This document shows, piece after piece, positions 1 to 10,484 of a DNA stretch of 64,000 bases. Every line of letters starts with the position of its first letter. The first letter of the stretch is position 1. Made by a program: the position numbers and the translations under genes. The stretch is from Agroathelia rolfsii. Its lineage: Eukaryota; Basidiomycota; Agaricomycetes; Amylocorticiales; Amylocorticiaceae. Below the pieces are notes generated by a model that had not been told where the DNA came from, did no database searches, and saw nothing but the letters and a program-made list of their open reading frames with translations. The stretch covers positions 1,399,001 through 1,463,000 of the forward strand of contig JABRWF010000005.1 of assembly GCA_018343915.1 (NCBI GenBank). The letters run 5' to 3'.

Positions 1-645
1 TCCTTCCAAGTCTAGACTCTTGATCAATCAGCTAATGATGCAATAATTGCACCATCATGCTCAGTCATCCATTTATACTATATTTAGCATTCCTTTCTAT
101 TTCTGTCTCTGTACACAGACTATTCAGAAGCGCACAGACCACCCCTAAAACTTATATAAGGACCCTGTAACACTCCCTGAAGGCCTTAGCTTTGACCTTT
201 TGCCTTCAGGTGAGTAAATAAGTATGTATCTCTCTCTTTACTATTTACTAATATATTTGCCTTCAGGCTCATTGTCCTAGCCCTCTCACCCTTGCCCTCC
301 CTTTGTGCCTTGTCAGTCTAAGGGTTATATAAGGACCTAAGCAAGCTATAGAATAGGCTGTATTGCCTGTCTTCCCTCTCTATATTAAGTCCCTTAATAA
401 ATCAGGGCAAAGTATGACTTAGGATTGTTACCCTCTAAGAAAGAATCTAAGTATCTCAGAGTGTTTAGCACTCCCTTCTTTACTAAGCAAGTAGTAACAA
501 GTCATTAGCCAACAGTAGCCTTTGGTGGAAAGTCTTCTAGACTTGGAGTACACCTTTGGGACCTAGTAGCGGTACATTGTTCTATTTGTGGTGTGGGTAG
601 GGGTTACCTCTGTTATTTAGATAGTCAAGAGTGTAAGCCTTGACA
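1..645 (+). repeat. Family-A LTR, 5'-truncated by the window edge
   Basis: This is the reverse complement of the LTR at 14,566-15,421 and ends in TTGACA at 645. It carries a TATA-like ttatataagga box near 155-165, followed by the intron-like segment at 210-266, so its sense direction is rightward. It abuts copia gag/pol remnants at 646, so it may be a solo LTR inserted there; the left target duplication lies outside the window. Confidence 0.85.
210..266 (+). other. Intron-like segment inside family-A LTR
   Basis: The segment starts with the strong donor GTGAGTAA, has a branch-like TTACTAAT and ends at CCTTCAG: 57 nt in all. It lies about 50 nt downstream of the LTR TATA-like box. Equivalent segments occur in the other family-A LTRs at 3,540-3,591, 9,747-9,798, 11,893-11,949 and 14,946-15,002 (minus strand), 52 or 57 nt long. 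The donor, branch and acceptor AG are kept while the interior differs. Splicing is inferred. Confidence 0.6.
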
Positions 646-2067
646 AATCTCTTTATATAGGAAAAACTCATAGTCAATCTCACATGTCTAAAGGCCAGCA
701 AAAATTCAAAAGAAAATTCAAAGGCCAAGGCAAAACCCACAATCAGCAATAGCAAAGTAATAAAAACTATTGCAAAAAGTGTGGAAAATATGTTAAACAT
801 ACTGAAGCTAAACATATGGATAACTAGAAACCTCTAAATCATCCTAACAAAGGAAAGAAACCTCAAAAGGGAAAATCCAAAACAAACCAATCAAATGATG
901 ATTATCAAGAGGATGACTTTTCAGACTTAGACATCACTAAATCCCAGTCTATGTATCAATCTGAAAAAGTTCAAGAGGATGAATTCCATTATCTTATTGA
1001 TTCTGGAACTAGTCACTACTTAACCTTTGATATCAAAGACTTCTTTTTGTATAAAATTTTCCCAGAAAATAAAATCAAATACATAATAATATCTAATGGT
1101 ACTAAACTCCCTATTAAAGGAATAGATACTATCAAAATCAAACATGTTGATTCCAGTAAAAAGATACATATTCTAGATATCTCAAATATGAGATATATTC
1201 CGGACACCAAAGAAAGATTACTCTCACCTCAACAAATATCCCAAAAAACAAATGGATATTGGGTGATTAGACAATCTGGAAAGATCATGGAATTAATCAT
1301 CAATAAGAAAAAGATGCTAAGCACATATATCAATCAAAATAACAATTTTGAGCTTAGAGGAAAAATTACTCAAAGCAAATATACCATGTCTCTACTCACC
1401 AAAGATGAAATACCATATAATCTAATACACCAAAGATTTGCTCATGCAAATAAAGATGCAATTTTGCATATACCATCAAGTATAGCAGGTGGACCAAGTG
1501 ATATTAGAGCTACTACTGAAGAAACTTGTGAAGGATATGCAAAAGCAAAGTCAATTAAAGCACCTCACCCTCTATCTCTAGACCATGCAATACATCCAAA
1601 TGATATAGTTCACTCGGATGTTTACACATTACCAATAAATACTATAAGAAGTAACATTAAATATACTGTAGTCTTCCTAGACAATGCTACTTTATATTGT
1701 ACAATGTATTTCTTATCATCAAAAAACCAAGTCCTTAAAGCATTTAAGAAATATATAAACTAGTTAGAAAGACAATCTGAAAGAAAGCTACGTATATTCA
1801 GATCTAATAGAGGAGGAGAATTTATGTCTAAAGAATTCCAAGTATATCTTGATCAATCAGGAATTGCTTATGAAACATCTATTCTTCATACACATCAGCA
1901 AAATAGTAGAGCTAAAAGAGTTCAAAGAACTATTCATGAAAAAGCTGAAGCCATGAGAAAACATGCTGGAATGAAAGATGGTTTTTGGAAAGCATCCATG
2001 GAAGTAGCTTTATATATCTATAACTATACCCCAACAAGGATTCAGAATTGGAAAACACCATATCAAT
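646..2067 (+). pseudogene. Ty1/copia gag tail, protease and integrase (decayed)
   Basis: A single frame reads through a zinc-knuckle remnant (CKKCGKY... near 770), an aspartic protease site (LIDSGTS, near 990), the GAG-pre-integrase region (near 1,430-1,540) and an integrase core to WKTPYQ. In-frame stops lie near 749, 824 and 1,761. The pre-integrase CxxC has one Cys replaced by Tyr, and the second integrase acidic position reads RSNRGGEF where D is expected. The Q-N-G-R-A-E block reads NSRAKR. All of these can come from G-to-A or C-to-T changes. The N-terminus of gag is missing and no LTR was assigned to this element with certainty. Confidence 0.85.
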
Positions 2068-2758
2068 TGTCAGGGGTTGATCTTTTGAATTTTTTACTTC
2101 CTTTGATTTTTCATCATTTTATTTTATTTTATGGATTAGTATTTTGCTTACTATACTTGCAATTCTTCTTGGATCAAGATCTTACTTTTTAGGGTCTATT
2201 TGGTACTGTTCCTTTACCTTATTTTCCATTCTGATCTTCTTATCTCTTAGTTGATTTCCTTAGTTTTGCATTTTACTGTACATGTCTTTATTTCTTCACT
2301 TTGTGGCTAATGTGGCTGTACTTTCATGCTCCTCTTTAATATTGAGACTCAGCTACCATAGTTCATGTATATACTTAAGGCTGGCTGTCCTAGAGAATGC
2401 TTCTCTAGTTCAGACCACTCTGTTCACCACTTAGTGTTCTTTGCTCAATCCACTCTTTTACTTTCTTATAACTTAGTGATGATAATGCTAGCTCACTCTG
2501 GCTTATGTTCTTTGTCTATGCACTCAGGAAAGGCTGTGGACTCTAATAATCAGTGAGGGATAGAATATCCCAAAAGCCTACTCTGTTAGAGGCACAGGTA
2601 TGTAAAGTTCTATGATGATTGGCATTTATTAGCCCTTGCCAGGGGTATTCCCACTATATTATATTTCTCAGTTTCCTACCACCTTCTTATTACTCCTTAC
2701 CCCCCTCTTTTATGGTTGTTTAAAGTGGTTGGTCATGGCTTCTGGCCATGCCCTAACA
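2068..2758 (+). repeat. Solo LTR, family B (691 bp)
   Basis: Starts TGTCAGGGG and ends CCTAACA. It is flanked by a perfect 5-bp target duplication tcaat (2063-2067 and 2759-2763). It interrupts the copia integrase reading frame; 691+5 bp is divisible by three, so the frame downstream is unchanged. Inverted copies occur at 11,985-12,682 and 15,938-17,208. No internal element of this family is present. A small 63-codon open frame inside it is not considered a gene. Confidence 0.9.
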
Positions 2759-2763
2759 TCAAT

Positions 2764-3158
2764 CTTGGTATAGAAAATAACTAAATGTTTTCAGAATACG
2801 GATTTTTAGATATCAAGCATGAATGACTATACCAAAGAAAGGAAGGATTAACAAGCTCTCAGATAAAGCTAGAAAAGTGATATTTATAGGATATCTAGAA
2901 GGATCCAAAGGTTGGACATTATATGATCTAATTACTGGAAAATCTTGGGATTCATTTGATATGAAATTTGATGAACACATCTTTCCTATGAAAAACAAGA
3001 AACAGACTAGATATATGCTACCTTATAAAAGTGAAGGAGATATATCTAATTCTAAAACTACTTCTGAAAAAATCCTTTATTCTAAAACCTCAGAATCACA
3101 AGAATACATAGACATAGGGAATATAACAAACCCTATCTCTACCAATTACAATGAAGAT
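2764..3158 (+). pseudogene. Ty1/copia integrase C-terminal segment
   Basis: Continues the copia frame after the solo LTR. The stretch MTIPKKGRINKLSDKA followed by IGYLEGSKGW is typical of the copia integrase C-terminal region. It is cut at 3,158 by the gypsy insertion, whose left target duplication aagat is 3,154-3,158. The preceding 60 nt carry stop codons. Confidence 0.8.
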
Positions 3159-3993
3159 TGTCAAGGCTCGCGCGCTTGACTACCTCAACAATAGAAGTGG
3201 CTTGAGCCAATACACTACACTACCATGCTGTACCACTAATAAGTCGTGCTCGTATACTCTGAGTCTACAAGACTTTCCACGGAGGCCTACTGTTTGCTAA
3301 TGACGCATAGAAGATGCTTAGTAAAGGCTGAAACACTAGACTCCTAAGACGTCTAGAGGCTTTGGCTTAAAAGGGTATTACCCTTAAGTTCACACATGCC
3401 CTTATTTATTAGGGACTTAGCAGAAGAGGGGCTTAGAAGGAAGGCATGGGCGTAGGGCTTTGGCTTAGTCCTTATACAACTTAGGTGCTGACTAAACACA
3501 CTAAGAGGGCAAGAGGGTGTAAAGGCTAGGACAATGAGCCTGAAGGCAGAGTTATTAGTAAGCGTACGTATTTACATGGGTTCTTACTCACCTGAAGGCA
3601 GAAGGTCAAAGCTAAGGCCTTCAGGGAGTGTTACAGGGTCCTTATATATATGTGTGAGGGCTGTGCAATGATCCGTGCACAGCCTTCGGAGAAACTAAGG
3701 AGTAATTATAAATTGTACGATACGGATGACTGAGCATAATGGCGTGCTTGTTATGCCATGCTAACTGATCCTAAGTCTATAAATACTTGGGTCTAGACTC
3801 TGCTTACTAAACGGCACCGGTACAAGGGTACTATGATGGCCGGTCATGTGACCAAGTATCATGTGACCAACTATCCTTCAGAATGTTCGTGAAAAATGAA
3901 TAATACGTAGAAAATCAAAGAAAAATCGTAAAAATATAAGAAAAATATGAAAAAATGGAGAAAAATCAGGAGAGTCTGGGTGTACCCATGACA
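3159..3993 (-). repeat. 3' LTR of the gypsy element
   Basis: 835 bp, with TGTCAAGG and CCATGACA at its plus-strand ends, the same length as the copy at 9,366-10,200. On the sense (minus) strand it carries a TATA-like tatatataagga and the 52-nt intron-like segment 3,540-3,591. Differences from the partner LTR are mainly C/T and G/A, several at CG dinucleotides. Confidence 0.95.
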
Positions 3994-4007
3994 TCACCCC
4001 CCTTCTA
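3994..4007 (-). other. Polypurine tract
   Basis: On the minus strand a purine-rich AGAAGGGGGGTGA directly precedes the 3' LTR. This is the position expected for the plus-strand DNA primer of an LTR retrotransposon. Confidence 0.7.
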
Positions 4008-4043
4008 AGGGGCGTTCCCCTGGAACCGCCTATGTCCAAATCG

Positions 4044-7000
4044 CTATGAATCCATTACCAAAGTCTCAACCTGCGTTAGATTCTCTATCTTCCGGAAGGG
4101 TAATTTATTGAATGTTGTTGTAGAGATTTGCCTTGGGGCACTCAGGTTCTCCTTATAGAATTGGGTAATGAGCCTTTTTGCATGTATATCTTCGGCAAAT
4201 TCCCAACTCTCTTCTCCTGGGTAACCCTTGTATTTGACCAAGAATTGCAACTTTTTCCATCTTCCGTGTAATCAAGCATCCCTGATACGCGAGACTTCCC
4301 ATTCCTCTTCTCCTTCTACTTCCACCGGTGGGGGTTCTTCTGGGGTTTGTCCCGGGATTTTGCTTTCCTGGTAGGGTTGTAGGAAGTTTATATGGAAGAC
4401 CTTGTGCACGTGCCAGTTTTTTGGAATATTGATTTTGTAGTTCAATTCTCCAATTCTTTTAACTACCTTATAGGGGCCTAGCTTTTTAGGGCTTAACTTC
4501 CTACTCGGCTATTTGGCAAATTTAATATTTTGTGCATCTAGCCATATGCATGCTCCTAGTTCTAGTTGTGGGAAACTTTTCTTGTTTTGGTCATAATATT
4601 ATTTCATTGTTTCCGCTGCTTTTCCTAGAGCTGCTTGGGCTTCTTCTTGTACTTTCTTTAGATTCCCTAACCAATCTTGCACGCCAATGGTCTTGACTTG
4701 GGGTTGGGATAGGATTTCCATTCTGGGTATAAAACCGTAGTTTAGTTCGAAGGGGGTAAACCCTGTTGCTGAACTCTGTCTTTGGTTTAACGCAAATTCT
4801 ACAATTTCCAGATTCTCTGCCCAGTTTGTTTGCCATTGATTCGAATATATACATAGGTAGGTCTCAATTTCCTGATTTAGCCTTTCTGTTTGTCCATCAC
4901 TTTGAGGGTGGTATGCTGTGGACAAGGCTGTTTTGATTCCTAACTTCCGATGTATTTCTTTCATGACTTGGCTTGCAAACTGGGGTCCTCTATCTGTCGT
5001 CCAGATCTTCGGAATTCCGTGGAGTTTAAACACATGTCTCAGGTACAATCCTGCTACTTCCGCTGCAGTCACCGCTTCTACGGTTGGAATTAAATGACAC
5101 ATTTTGGTAAGCTTGTCTACTATCACCAAAATAGAGTCATATTTTCCTGACTGAGGTAACTTCACAATCATGTCCGCTATTACATGTTCCCAGGGTTTTT
5201 GTAGTGCAGGCAGGGGTTGAAGTAATCCAGAAGGGGGTTGTCAAGAACTCTTATTTGCAATACATTGTGGGCATGTGGTTACATATTTGTTGATGAATTT
5301 TGTCATGCTGGGCCACCAATAATTGTGTGATACTAGTTCTAAGGTCTTGTGTTTCCCAGGGTGCCCTGCTGCAGGTACATCATGGAATTTTTTTACAATT
5401 TGTGCCCGTAGCTGGGTGTCCTTTGGTACATAAACCTTGCCCCTGTATAGAATTAGGCCTTCTTCCTGGTTCCACTCTTCAATTCCATTTTGGAGTTTCA
5501 CCGGGCCAAAATCCTTAAGCGTTTGAAGGGTGTCTGCCACTTCTGGTTCTGGGTTTGCTCTTCAGATTTGGTTCAGAAGTCCCTTTTCTCCTTCAACCGT
5601 AATATAACCCCTTCTTCCTGCGTTGATGCAAAACAGGCATGGACTAAGTACCACCTGCTCCCTATTGTCATCTGCATCTTCTTTGTGGAAGTCAGGGCGG
5701 CGTGATAGTGCATCAGCTCTACCATTTTCACTTCCCCTTTGATAATAAATTAGGAAGTTGTATTTGGATAAAAACAGGGACCATCGGGCTTGTCGTCTAG
5801 TCAGATCTTTCAAGGTTTTCCAATATTCCAGGTTTTTGTGATCTAACCAGATTTTAAATGGTTCTTCTGTTTCTATTAGGTAGTGTCTCCATTCCTTGAG
5901 CGCTTGGATGATGGCTAGCATTTCTTTGTCCCAAATCTCATAGTTGCATTCTGCTGGTCCTAGAGATTGGGATAAATAAGCTATAGGGTGCCAACTGCCG
6001 TCTTCCTGCATTTGGGATAGTACTGCGCCTGTAGCATAGTTTGACAAGTTGGTTTCTACTCGTGTTTTCCTTGTCTGGTCAAACATTGCTAGCACAGGGG
6101 CCGTAATAAATGCATTTTTGAGTGCTTCAAAGGATTGCTGCTCCTGTTCTGTCCATTGCCATATCACCTTGCCTATTAACCTATCCAGGGGCTTGCACAG
6201 GTCACCAAACCCCTTTATAAACCTTTGGTAATAGTTGGCTAACCCTCTAAACTGCCTGATTTCTTTTACCGTTTTGGGGGTTGGCCATTCTTTTATTGCC
6301 TGCACCTTTTCTGGCATCATACGGACTGAGTTATAGCTGATAATTAATCCTAGGAATTTGACTTGGTTTGCATTGAATTTACACTTCTCTGCGTTCACAT
6401 ACAAGTCGTTTTCTTTCAAGCGCCACAGCACTTCTAGGACCAACGCAGTGTGTTCTGCTTGATTACAAGATGCAATTAGGATATCGTCAATGTAGACAAA
6501 GACTTTTCCTAATGCAGTTAGGTTGGCTAGGATCTCATCCATCATCTGCTGGAATGTTGCTGGTGCATTAGTTAGACCAAAGGTCATTACCGTTGGTTCA
6601 AATAGCCCTAATGGGGTCACAAATGCCGCCTTGTGCTTGTCTCCATCCCGGATTTGGACATTGTTGTACCCCCATCTTAGATCTAGCTTTGTGAATATTT
6701 TGCTTCCACTTAGCTTGTCTATGATTGTACTAATAAGCGGCAGGGGGTAACTATCCTTTACCGTGATGTCGTTGAGTTTCCTATAGTCTTGGACCGGGCG
6801 TAGTACTCCAGATTTCTTTGGGATAAAAAAGAAGGGAGAGCTCATTGGGCTTTCTGATTTGCGTAGATAACCCTTGGCTAGATTTTCCCTTATATATTCA
6901 TCCAAAGAATTCCTTTCCTTAACCGCCAGTGGATACACTTTAGATCTTCCCATGACTGCTCCTTCCTTTAAGACTATTTTATGGTCCCAAGGTTTTTGTA

Positions 7001-7583
7001 TAGGCATACGGGTTGATTCTTCCTTTGAGAACACCTGCTGGTACTTTAGGTATTCCTTAGGTATCTCTGGGTTTTCCTTGACCATAGTGGTGCATATGTG
7101 TTCCTTTCTTAGTTCCACTGTGGCGTCCTTCCAGTCAATCTCGAGATTCTCTGCTCTGAGCCAGTCTATCCCCAAGATTACATCCTCTTCCCCAATGTCC
7201 ACCACACTCATGTAGAGTTCCCTTTCTATACCTCCCATAATTAGCGTGACCGTAATGTATTCTGTGATTTTACCAATTTTGTTTTTAGAATTATCAATGT
7301 TATATAAAGGAATTGCTTGAAGGAGAGATTTTTTTGGTATTTTATTTTTTTCTACAAAGCGTTTATTTACAAAAGTTGAGGAAGCTCCTAAATCAATCAT
7401 AGCTAGCGTATCAATAGAAAAGGATTGTCCACGTAATTCTATAGGTACATGTAAATGTTAGGTATTAACCCCTACTACGGAAGCAGAAATAGAACAAGAA
7501 GAAATTGAAGAAAAAGGGGAAATATCTACAGTACATTGTTCTTTAGGCTCCTGGGTTTTGGCCTCAACCTCGGAGCCTTTTAA
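4044..7583 (-). pseudogene. gypsy pol: protease, RT, RNase H, integrase, chromodomain
   Basis: One reading frame without length frameshifts runs from the frameshift site to the stop at 4,044. Domains in order: aspartic protease (DLGAS near 7,390, where DSGA is the family norm), reverse transcriptase (YIDDILIAS near 6,490), RNase H (near 6,060-5,720), integrase zinc finger (FHD, GHPG, CPQC at 5,400-5,250), integrase core (VDKLTK, TDRGPQF, QTERLNQE at 5,170-4,850) and a C-terminal chromodomain (FLVKYKGYPGEESWE near 4,240). In-frame stops lie near 7,459, 5,563, 5,242, 4,600, 4,512 and 4,270; each can be read as Gln or Arg codons changed by C-to-T. The protease Ser is Leu, and RNase H reads TNLSNYA where TDxSDYA is expected. 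A chromodomain identifies the element as a chromovirus. Confidence 0.92.
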
Positions 7584-7589
7584 AAACCC
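7545..7589 (-). promoter_or_regulatory. Probable -1 ribosomal frameshift signal between gag and pol
   Basis: On the minus strand the heptamer GGGTTTT (7,589-7,583) falls in gag phase as G GGT TTT and is followed at once by the gag stop TAA. Slipping back one base continues GGG TTT TTA AAA into the pol frame. Four bases after the heptamer a perfect 7-bp stem starts: AGGCTCC (7,578-7,572) pairs with GGAGCCT (7,551-7,545), with a 20-nt loop that holds a GGTT/AACC inner pairing. Heptamer, spacer and hairpin match the known form of -1 frameshift sites. Confidence 0.7.
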
Positions 7590-8905
7590 GCCAAGGCAAG
7601 TTGGTCCCTCATTTGTGCGATTTGCTCTTTATACGCATCAATTCTAGCTAGGAGATTGCTAACACTTGGGGTTGTGCTTGCCGCTACTTATTGCGGCGGA
7701 GAGGGGTTTGGACTCGGGGTAGTTGTAGCCGGTGTTGCTGTTGATGCCGCAACTCGCGCAGGGTTTCTTGGAGGGCATACAGGGGCAGACCCAGGTTTTA
7801 TCCAGGTGGTCGTTCCTGGTGCTGGTTTGACTGATGGGTTGACACAGTTAGCAGCTATGTATCCCTTCTGTTGGCAGTTAAAGCACTGCACCTGTGTCAT
7901 TGGCGCAGTCTTTGGGGTGGCAATAGAAGGGTTGGTTAACCCTGGGTTAACAGCTGCTGGGACTGTTGCCGCTACCATTGAGCTGGTCTGTGGTGCTTTG
8001 CTTGGATTATTTTTTGGGTTAAAGGCGCCCATTTCCCTTAGAGCCCTTTCTGCATCCCCCGCATTTTCCACAGCTACTTGGAAGGTTTCCATAGACCCCT
8101 TCCATCCCAGCATTATATTGCAGATCCTCCAGTTTAATCCTGTAATAAACCAAATGCGCATGTCTCCCAGTTCCAACTCCGCAGTATGCGCCAACTCTAT
8201 GAACCTGGACGTATAGTCCAGTACTGCATGCGTTCCTTGGCGGAAGTTTTGGATCTTCGACAAGGCATTAGCCTTGTAGTCGTAGTTCCCATATGTGGCA
8301 TTGAATGCCTGGTAGAATTTGTCCAGATCAAAGTCTGGCTTCCCCTCCTCTTTGTACTTTTCTATTTTGGGTAGGTAGTGAGCCGCCCAATCTCTGGCTG
8401 AACTAGTTAGACACCGGATGAACTGTTTCGCCTTGCTTTCAGCACTGGCGTACAATTCTGCATTCTCCTTGATCCAGATCTTGAAGTTCCTTGTGAACGA
8501 CCTGAATCCTTTGGCATCACCGGTGTATTTCTCTGGTCTTGTACCCACTTCTTTCGGTTTGGCTAGCTCTGGGGTGTACCACTCTTTGATCTCCTTTTCT
8601 TCGCCGCTCTTCATTTTTCTTGTGGTTTTGCGGATTTTTTGTCCACCAGCGAATCGGGAGAGGTCGGCTTGTTGGTCGTGAATGCCGTCCATGAGCCGCA
8701 TGATGTCACTTTGGCCTTGTGCCAGTAGCTCCATGGTGCGAGTAAGTCGCTCTAGGGTAGTCTCGATGGTAGCAGGGGATCCTGAAGTTCCCCCAACCCC
8801 TTTAGAATAACCCAAGGGCTCCTCCTCTTTGCGGCCTTTGCCTTGGCAAGACGCGGAATGTGACATAGTGGTAATAGAAAGGAAGTGTGGAAGTGTGTAA
8901 GTCAA
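7580..8905 (-). pseudogene. gypsy gag (capsid and nucleocapsid)
   Basis: The open frame runs from Met at 8,905 (or the second Met at 8,863) to an in-frame TAA at 7,690-7,688, then onward in the same frame to TAA at 7,582-7,580. A capsid-like central region (YTGDAKGFRSFTRNFK, GTHAVLDYTSRFIELA) is followed by a zinc knuckle CFNCQQKGYIAANC in which the usual His is Tyr (TAC where CAC is expected). The 34 codons after the TAA at 7,690 form a plausible helical tail, so that TAA may be a decayed CAA rather than the original gag end. A 460-nt leader separates gag from the 5' LTR. Confidence 0.85.
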
Positions 8906-9365
8906 ATACAGTTCTTTCGTGTGTGGAGCGGAGCTAAGGCTCTACACAAAATCCTTTTGGTCTTCTTTGGCTTTTAAGGCTGCAAGCGGATAGCCTTCTG
9001 GTAGTGTAAAGAAAATGGTAATTCTACTAAATGTCCAAATTTGTCAAAGCAGTTATGCTCCCTTGTGAGGAGTCCCTAGAAGCAGCTGACTAACTCAGCA
9101 GTAACGCCTTTGGGTAACGGCCCACAATTTCCCAGGAACGTACTAGTACTTTTGCAGCTATGCCTTAACAGGTTGAAAGGACATAGTTAGGGTCCCCAAT
9201 TGCTTCTGCTAACAGTTCAATGACAAATAAGGCTTACAAGAGAAGGGTATTGTACTTATATAAAATTATTTCCATGCTTGTGCTGATTTTGTAAGTGATT
9301 TTCTTCTTATACTATCCTGGAGCTAAGGCTTGACGGGATAGGCTTAGGTATCAGCTTCAACCTGA

Positions 9366-10200
9366 TGTCAAGGCTCGCGCACTTGACTACCTCAACAATA
9401 GAAGTGGCTTGAGCCAATACACCACACTACCACACTGTACCGCTAATAAGTCACGCTTGTGTACTCTGAGTCTACAAGACTTTCCACGGAGGCCTACTAT
9501 TTGCTGATGACGTGTAGGAGATGCTTAGTAAAGGCTGAAACACTAGACTCCTAAGACGTCTAGAGGCTTTGGCTTAAAAGGGTATTACTCTTAAGTTCAC
9601 ACGTGCCTTTATTTATTAGGGACTTAGCAGAAGAGGGGCTTAGAAGGAAGGCGTGGGCGTAGAGCTTTGGCTTAGTCCTTATACAACTTAGGTGCTGACT
9701 AAACATGCTAAGAGGGCGAGAGGGTGTAAAGGCTAGGACAATGAGCCTGAAGGCAGAGTTATTAGTAAGCGTATGTATTTATATGGGTTCTTACTCACCT
9801 GAAGGCAGAAGGTCAAAGCTAAGGCCTTTAAGGAGTGTTACAGGGTCCTTATATATGTGTGTGAGGGCTGTGCAATGATCCGTGCGCAGCCTTTGGAGAA
9901 ACTAAGGAGTAATTATAAATTGTACGATACGGATGACTGAGCATGATGGCATGCTTGTTGTGCCATGCTAACTGATCCTAAGTCTATAAATACTTGGGTC
10001 TAGACTCTGCTTACTAAACGGTACCAGTACAAGGGTACTATGATGGCCAGTCATGTGACCAAGTATCATGTGACCAACTATCCTTCAGAATGTTTGTGAA
10101 AAACGAATAATACGTAGAAAATCAAAGAAAAATCGTAAAAATATAAGAAAAATATGAAAAAATGGAGAAAAATCAGGAGAGTCTAGGTGTACCCATAACA
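9366..10200 (-). repeat. 5' LTR of the gypsy element
   Basis: 835 bp, TG...CA termini, partner of 3,159-3,993. It should drive minus-strand transcription: TATA-like box near 9,850 and intron-like segment 9,747-9,798, followed by the leader and gag. The right flank aagat (10,201-10,205) is the target duplication. Confidence 0.95.
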
Positions 10201-10484
10201 AAGATCTCTTATATCTTGAAGAATTAAAAGATACAGAGATAGAAGAACAAAAAATCCAATCAAGTCTATACAGAGGAGAAAGTATCTCAGATACTTTTAG
10301 GAGATTCAAATATGAAAGATTTAGTCCATTGGAAGAATTCTCAGAGGAATACCAAACCAGAGAATTTAACTAACCAACAGAAGAATCTAGTAAAAATCCT
10401 GCAGAAATATCTAGGTGCCCTAGAAGAGAAACTAGGTCTAACCCAAGATATAAGGACTATAAAAAGACTTCTCTACAAGTTGAA
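10201..10484 (+). pseudogene. Ty1/copia connector between integrase and RT
   Basis: After the gypsy insertion the copia frame resumes (7,042+5 bp is divisible by three). It encodes an acidic, low-complexity region (YLEELKDTEIEEQ and onward) of the kind that links copia integrase to reverse transcriptase. One stop lies near 10,371. It ends where a family-A LTR begins. Confidence 0.7.

Larger units (their letters stand above)
3159..10200 (-). mobile_element. Full-length Ty3/gypsy chromovirus retrotransposon (inactive)
   Basis: Two 835-bp LTRs (3,159-3,993 and 9,366-10,200) flank a 5.37-kb interior encoding, on the minus strand, gag, protease, reverse transcriptase, RNase H, integrase and a chromodomain. 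The 5-bp target duplication aagat is at 3,154-3,158 and 10,201-10,205. The element sits inside the copia frame. The minus strand has a purine tract directly before the 3' LTR. No clear tRNA primer-binding site was seen after the 5' LTR. Nonsense codons and changed catalytic residues make it non-autonomous. The LTR pair differs mostly by transitions. Confidence 0.95.

Noticed and set aside
2365..2556. 63-codon ORF shared by two copies of LTR family B
   Set aside because: Kept open only because the LTR copies are similar; no coding signature, and the third copy does not support it.
7656..8216. 186-codon plus-strand frame over gypsy gag
   Set aside because: Antisense shadow of gag; composition is Gly/Ala/Val-rich with no family match.
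9340..9365. tRNA primer-binding site after the gypsy 5' LTR
   Set aside because: The sense sequence TCAGGTTGAAGC lacks the usual TGG start, and I could not match it to a tRNA 3' end; self-priming cannot be judged.
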